A stretch of 64,000 nt of DNA from assembly GCA_907163345.1 (NCBI GenBank), contig CAJQUN010000042.1, positions 2,151,043-2,215,042 of the forward strand. The letters are read 5' to 3'. The translations under genes were made by a program, and so were the position numbers. Positions within the stretch are counted from its first letter, which is position 1. The number at the start of each line of letters is the position of its first letter. Of this stretch, positions 59,901 to 64,000 are shown piece after piece. The DNA comes from Haberlea rhodopensis. Its lineage: Eukaryota; Streptophyta; Magnoliopsida; Lamiales; Gesneriaceae. Under the pieces are notes generated by a model. It was given only the letters and a program-made list of their open reading frames with translations, searched no databases and had not been told where the DNA came from.

Positions 59901-60886
59901 TAGATGACATACTTCTTATTGGAAATGATATCCCTGCCTTGCAATCTGTAAAGATTTGGCTAGGGAACTGCTTTTCGATGAAAGACTTAGGAGAAGCTAC
60001 CTATGTGTTAGGAATCAAGATCTATAGAGATAGATCGAGAAGGCTTCTTGGTCTAAGTCAAAGTACATACATAGACAAGGTGCTTAAAAGGTTTAGCATG
60101 CAAGAATCCAAGAAAGGATTCGTGCCTATGACACATGGTATTTATCTCTCGAAGGAACAGTGTCCTTCAACACCAGATGAGAGACAACGCATGAGTAAGA
60201 TTCCATACGCATCAGCTATTGGATCTATCATGTATGCCATGATATGTACTCGTCCCGATGTATCGTATGCTTTGAGCATGACGAGCAGATATCAAGTTGA
60301 TCCAGGTGAAGGTCACTGGATTGCTGTCAAGAACATCCTGAAGTACTTGAGAAGGACTAAGGATACATTCTTGATTTATGGAGGTGAGGAAGAGCTCAAT
60401 GTAATGGGTTACACTGATGCAAGCTTCCAAACCGACAAAGATGATTTTCGATCGCAATCTGGATATGTGTATTGCCTAAATGGAGGTGCTGTGAGCTGGA
60501 AGAGTTCAAAGCAAGAAACAGTAGCCGATTCTACAACGGAAGCTGAGTATATTGCTGCCTCGGATGCAGCAAAGGAAGCTGTTTGGATGAGGAAGTTCAT
60601 TTCTGAACTTGGAGTGGTGCCTAGCATTAAAGATCCGATAGAACTCTATTGTGACAACAATGGAGCGATCGCATTGGCTAAGGAACCAAGATCTCACCAA
60701 AGATCCAAGCACATACTTAGGCGTTTCCATTTCATTCGAGAAATCGTTGAAAGGGGAGATGTTAAAATATGCAAAGTACCAACAGATGATAATGTATCTG
60801 ACCCATTGACGAAGCCGCTGTCACAGCAGAAGCATGATCGTCATACTAGATCTCTAGGCATTAGGTATATGTCTGAGTGGTCTTAG
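56924..60886 (+). pseudogene. Element C gag-pol, one in-frame stop
   Basis: One reading frame of 1321 codons from ATG 56924 to TAG 60884-60886, broken only by TAA at 59492-59494 (codon 857). Gag with LNGTNFLDWHRNLRIVLKQE (residues 21-40) and CCHC CFHCGETGHWKRNC (255-268); protease WVLDTGCGSHI; pre-integrase LWHCRLGHINENRISKLH and CESCLMGKMTKAPF; integrase core SDVCGPI, RSDRGGEYLS, RRNRTLLDMVRSMM; RT MDVKTAFLNGNLLEDVYMTQ, YGLKQASRSWN, YVDDILLIGND; RNase H YTDASFQTDKDDF, TTEAEYIAASDAAKEAVWM, YCDNNGAIALAKE. The stop lies between integrase and the RT core, so without readthrough only gag, protease and integrase would be made. Catalytic motifs otherwise look complete. Confidence 0.92.
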
Positions 60887-60901
60887 TGCAAGTGGGAGAT
60901 T

Positions 60902-62391
60902 TGTTGGGATATGCCCTAAGACAAGTCATTAGATGATTGTTTAAGACATACAATGTTTATGGATTTATGAATGGCAATTCATTATTGTATATTATTCTTT
61001 TAACTGTGCATTGTGAATTAATATATATGTTAATGTCCTTAGAATAATATTGTATTATTCTTAAAGATGTTCCTAGTCAAGTATTATCATGAAAGGGATA
61101 ATGATAATACGTAGAGACTAGTATATGTTGATCGATGAATTGTTCATTGATATGAGATATCAAATCAACATATGGGTACATGTTAGAGAACGATGTACTG
61201 AACAGACCCACCATGAGAATGCAACATGGATAGTTATATGATCGTCATATGCAATTCTCATAGTGATAATAATGTATGTAATCCTTACGACTTGTGATCA
61301 TCAGAGATCCCAACATAAGGAGTTATGTATCTTGATATCGTCAAACGTTACCCGTAACAGGGTATACTATAAAGGCGACTATTGGATACACTACGAATTA
61401 TGTAGAGGGATGTTGACTGATCGAGATAGGATTTGTCCCTCCTATATAACAGGAGATGTGTTTGGCCCTTGATCAAGTGAGAACTAAAATGCATGGCCAT
61501 GCTCGAATGAGTCGATATGAGATATCGAGCTTATTCGTTTATTCTAGTTCTACTTGGGGATCAAGAAATAGAGATTGAATATACGAGTATGACTATTCCA
61601 TGACTCGTGTTCAATCTAAACACAAAGGACAAAGGGATTAAGTTACATGATTAATATTATCACGAGTTCTAAAGGTTATGTCGAGTCATTGACATTCTCG
61701 TAATTTGGGTAGCATCGATGTGTTGCTAGATACCGCTCGATGCTTGCGACATAAAATGAGATTTTATGTCACTACCAACATTACGAGATCCTATCGGGTC
61801 GCACAAAAGATTAAATCGAGAAGGGAAATTAAATTCATGGGATGAATTAAATAATTAAGAGGAGTCTTAATTAATTATCATAAGGATTAATTAAATCATG
61901 GGCTTAAGCCCATGAAGCTTTAAGAAAGCCTTTAATTAATTATATTTAATATGATTGCAAGGTGATTAATTGTAAGACAATTCATAACACTCAAAACCCT
62001 ACACAAGCAAGAGAAAAACGGCCGCATCATCACAAGAGCTCTCGGCCTCCTTCAAAGTCGAGGGGTTCTTGGTGGTTTGGTGGTTGTTTCGATTGTGAAT
62101 CGAGTTTGTTTCATGTATAGGATTAATAACAAGTCTAGCAACTTGTTATTAAACCATCCCTTCATTCGATTCGATCGTGTGGATACCGTTGAGGCAAAAC
62201 CATTCGTGTTTTGCTATTGACTCGGAGAAGGCGTAGGACGTGGTGCAGCTCCGTGGATTCGGCTTCAAACACGCTACAAGGGTAAGACACTTGTTATTCT
62301 CTAATCCGATATGAATCCCTATGTATAGATCGCTGGTTTGTAATCCCAAAATTTTATTCCGCTGCGTTGTATGCTCATGGGGTTACTTACA
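60902..62391 (+). repeat. 3' LTR of Angela-type element C
   Basis: 1490 bp, TGTTGGGATATGCCC to GTTACTTACA, following the polypurine tract AGTGGGAGATT and followed by GCTAT. Confidence 0.95.
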
Positions 62392-62598
62392 GCTATAACG
62401 TATAATCCAGTTTTGCACTCTCGAACAAAGCATATTGATATCATACATCATTTTATTCGAGATCATGTTGGCAAAAAGGAAATTCGGATCGAGCATATTT
62501 CAACAGACCAGCAAGCAGCAGATATCTTCACAAAACCACTTCCTGAGGCTAAGTTTAATTATATCCGTCAAATTCTTGGTTTAATAGACTTATCTTGA
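62392..62598 (+). pseudogene. Sirevirus B RNase H C-terminus, resumed after element C
   Basis: Continues the host frame after the GCTAT duplication: ITYNPVLHSRTKHIDIIHHF, then ADIFTKPLPEAKFNYIRQIL and LGLIDLS before TGA. Joins directly to 53709 when C and one duplication copy are taken out. Confidence 0.9.
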
Positions 62599-62995
62599 TA
62601 TTTTAGACATATCTTTCTTTTCGCTTTTAAAGATTATATGATGGCACAGATCGATAATACAATGATCAGAAAGACACAGACCGGTCCGAACTGTCAGACC
62701 GATCTATGTCAAATCTGATGTTATCCCATGATCTGTCTGGTCAACAAATCTTTAAATAAAGTAATTATTTAAAACAGCCCGGACTGATTGCAATTTTAAC
62801 CGCCTTATTTCTCTATCATCCTGTCCGTTTATTTTGAATTATTTAAGTATCAATCATCAAGATACAGACACGTGTCTTCTCTCTCCTATTTAGCGGGCTG
62901 AACACTTCACTTTCATTTCACTTTTTACGAATTACCGCTGTCTGTTTTCTAACTCTCATATTTTTCAATTTCTCTGTATTCTTCATTACATTCAA
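62599..62995 (+). promoter_or_regulatory. Pol-to-env intergenic region of Sirevirus B
   Basis: Counterpart of 31656-32039. Retains CACAGACCGGTCCGAACT (near 62678) and ACACGTGTCTTCTCTCTCCT (62868-62887) at similar distance from the env-like ATG despite no coding content. Confidence 0.45.
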
Positions 62996-63167
62996 ATGGC
63001 TACTATCACTCACAACTCTCTATCTGTTGAGTTCAATGAAATCTACAGGGCTGAAGACCAGAAATGGTCTCCATGTTCAAATCCTTGGAGTCTTCTAGAT
63101 TAAGGAACTTTCTGGAATGCGGAACGGTGGTTTACGAGTCGGAGATTCGAGAATTGTTTGCCAATGC
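62996..63167 (+). pseudogene. Sirevirus B env-like ORF, N-terminal fragment
   Basis: ATG at 62996, MATITHNSLSVEFNEIYRAE as in Sirevirus A. One base is missing near 63059, but the following part (LECGTVVYESEIRELFANAV in the correct frame) lacks the slip present in A. The ORF is cut at 63167 by a G-type LTR. Confidence 0.75.
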
Positions 63168-64000
63168 TGTCACGCCCCGAGACCGGGGTCAATAACACCG
63201 GCATTGATTTCCATAAACATCTTGAAATCAATAAGCCTCGTAATATCTTAATAACCAAAAGCCAGTCTATTTTCCATAAACGAAATAACAATTGTCTTTA
63301 CAACTGAATAAAACGCGGAATTAAAAACTTAACAACTTAAATAGTAAAATCGTACTTAAATAAAGTCTTGGATCTAAAACTTAAGATAACGCAGCGGACA
63401 AATCACCAACCCCAGAATTGGTGTTCTTCTTCAACTTCAAGTTCTTCCTCAGCTTTATCTGGGGATGTAGAGTAAGGGGTGAGTGTTTGGATAAACACTC
63501 AGCAAGCGGGGGCCAATCGATATGACAGTAATATACTTTTCATAATTTTTCAAAACATAAATCTTAATCAAACATATATTGATATGAATGCATCTTATCA
63601 TAATTGCTCCATCGAGCCATAAACATAGCATATCAATCGTTCATAATTTTCATATACTTAAGCACAGTAAATCATCTAGTTTCCTCTTGGTACTGATATC
63701 AGTCTCTAGAATTATCCCTCCTAGAGAAGAGGTCATGCATCGGCTTACCCACGAATAAAGGGTCTGGACATTCCAGAAACAACGGTTAACCACCGTATAA
63801 GGTCATGTAAACGGTTATATCCCACCGCATCAGGGTCATAAAGGAATCCACTTCCAATCAGATTTCAAAGTTTAAAGTGCTTAAAAATTACTACTTGCAT
63901 AATTTCAAAATTGATTCATATCGATTGAGATTTAAAAGCATACATACAATCATTTTTAGAAAACGAAACGAATAACTAGCAAAAACCCACTTACAGCGAT
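63168..64000. repeat. LTR-like copy 3 of element G, runs off the window
   Basis: Begins TGTCACGCCCCGAGACCGGG and follows the same plan as 44918-45715, including GAGTGTTTGGATAAACACTC, a perfect 8-bp-arm palindrome, at about 63480-63500, and GCATACATACA near the end. The far edge and duplication are outside, so solo LTR and full element cannot be told apart. By analogy with copies 1 and 2 it is probably minus oriented. Confidence 0.6.

Larger units (their letters stand above)
53715..62391 (+). mobile_element. Angela-type Ty1/copia element C, young, nested in Sirevirus B
   Basis: 8677 bp with LTRs of 1490 bp each (53715-55204 and 60902-62391) and an exact GCTAT duplication (53710-53714, 62392-62396). 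Primer site TGGTATCAGAGCC at 55206-55218, polypurine tract AGTGGGAGATT at 60891-60901. The long leader, long LTR starting TGTTG.GATATGCCCTAAG and single gag-pol frame fit the Angela/BARE lineage. By eye the LTRs differ at two positions (53720/60907 and near 54925/62112). The only coding defect seen is one in-frame stop. Confidence 0.95.
45727..63167 (+). mobile_element. Sirevirus B (degenerate), carrying a solo LTR and element C; 3' part lost from view
   Basis: 5' LTR 45727-48701 (1095 bp once the solo LTR and its duplication are removed), primer site TGGTATCAGAGC at 48704-48715, gag, pol and the start of the env-like ORF in the same order as Sirevirus A. The env-like part stops at 63167 where a G-type LTR begins; the 3' LTR is not in the window. 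It has many stops and frameshifts, so it is older than A. Confidence 0.88.

Overview
The window is plant nuclear DNA, most likely from a eudicot (inferred, not proven). It holds a plant-specific B3/DUF313 DNA-binding gene, Ty1/copia polyproteins of several plant lineages (Tork/Tnt1-like, Angela-like, Sirevirus), plant-style tRNA-Met primer sites (TGGTATCAGAGCC), 8-bp-TSD hAT elements, an L1-type LINE with a zf-RVT tail, and AT-rich spacers with spliceosomal-type signals. There is no bacterial, organellar or CRISPR content. Nearly all coding capacity belongs to retrotransposons, most of it broken; the only clearly host gene is the B3 gene, present twice.

Layout. 1-8745 and 15778-38702 are two direct, nearly identical copies of one locus (B3 gene, 3' spacer with a hAT MITE, a degenerate minus-strand copia element E, and a shared right flank). 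They differ by insertions and deletions: a 1005-bp hAT element only in copy 1, a 517-bp deletion only in copy 2, and large nested insertions only in copy 2. Between them (8746-15500) lie a 28-bp tandem repeat, a spliced minus-strand gene of the plant Transposase_28 ('putative gypsy type transposon') kind, a Ty3/gypsy-like LTR with primer site and truncated gag, and the 3' end of another copia-like element.

Nested block 1 (18070-38481): copia E copy 2 is split by Tork-like copia D (minus, 22751-38432, TSD GTACC), which is split by Sirevirus A (plus, 25332-35923, TSD GTACC). Sirevirus A has gag, pol and an env-like third ORF. 38482-41834 is AT-rich unique-looking sequence with a strong hairpin.

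Nested block 2 (41835-64000): a minus-strand LTR element G, probably Ty3/gypsy, contains a 5'-truncated L1 LINE. One of its LTRs is cut by Sirevirus B (45727 to beyond 63167). B carries a 1875-bp solo LTR (TSD GATGC) beside its own TATA box and a very young Angela-type copia element C (53715-62391, TSD GCTAT, identical-length 1490-bp LTRs with about two differences) inside its RNase H region. B's env-like ORF is interrupted by a third G-type LTR that runs off the window.

How it works together: each LTR element encodes gag and pol (protease, integrase, RT, RNase H) for a copy-and-paste cycle. The B3 protein would be a nuclear DNA-binding regulator, probably unrelated to the elements. No wholly new system is evident. 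The best candidates for follow-up are the env-like ORF and its conserved upstream region, the antisense spliced ORF beside a shared LTR, the palindromic leader of element C, and a polypurine-tract-like sequence retained outside B's 5' LTR.
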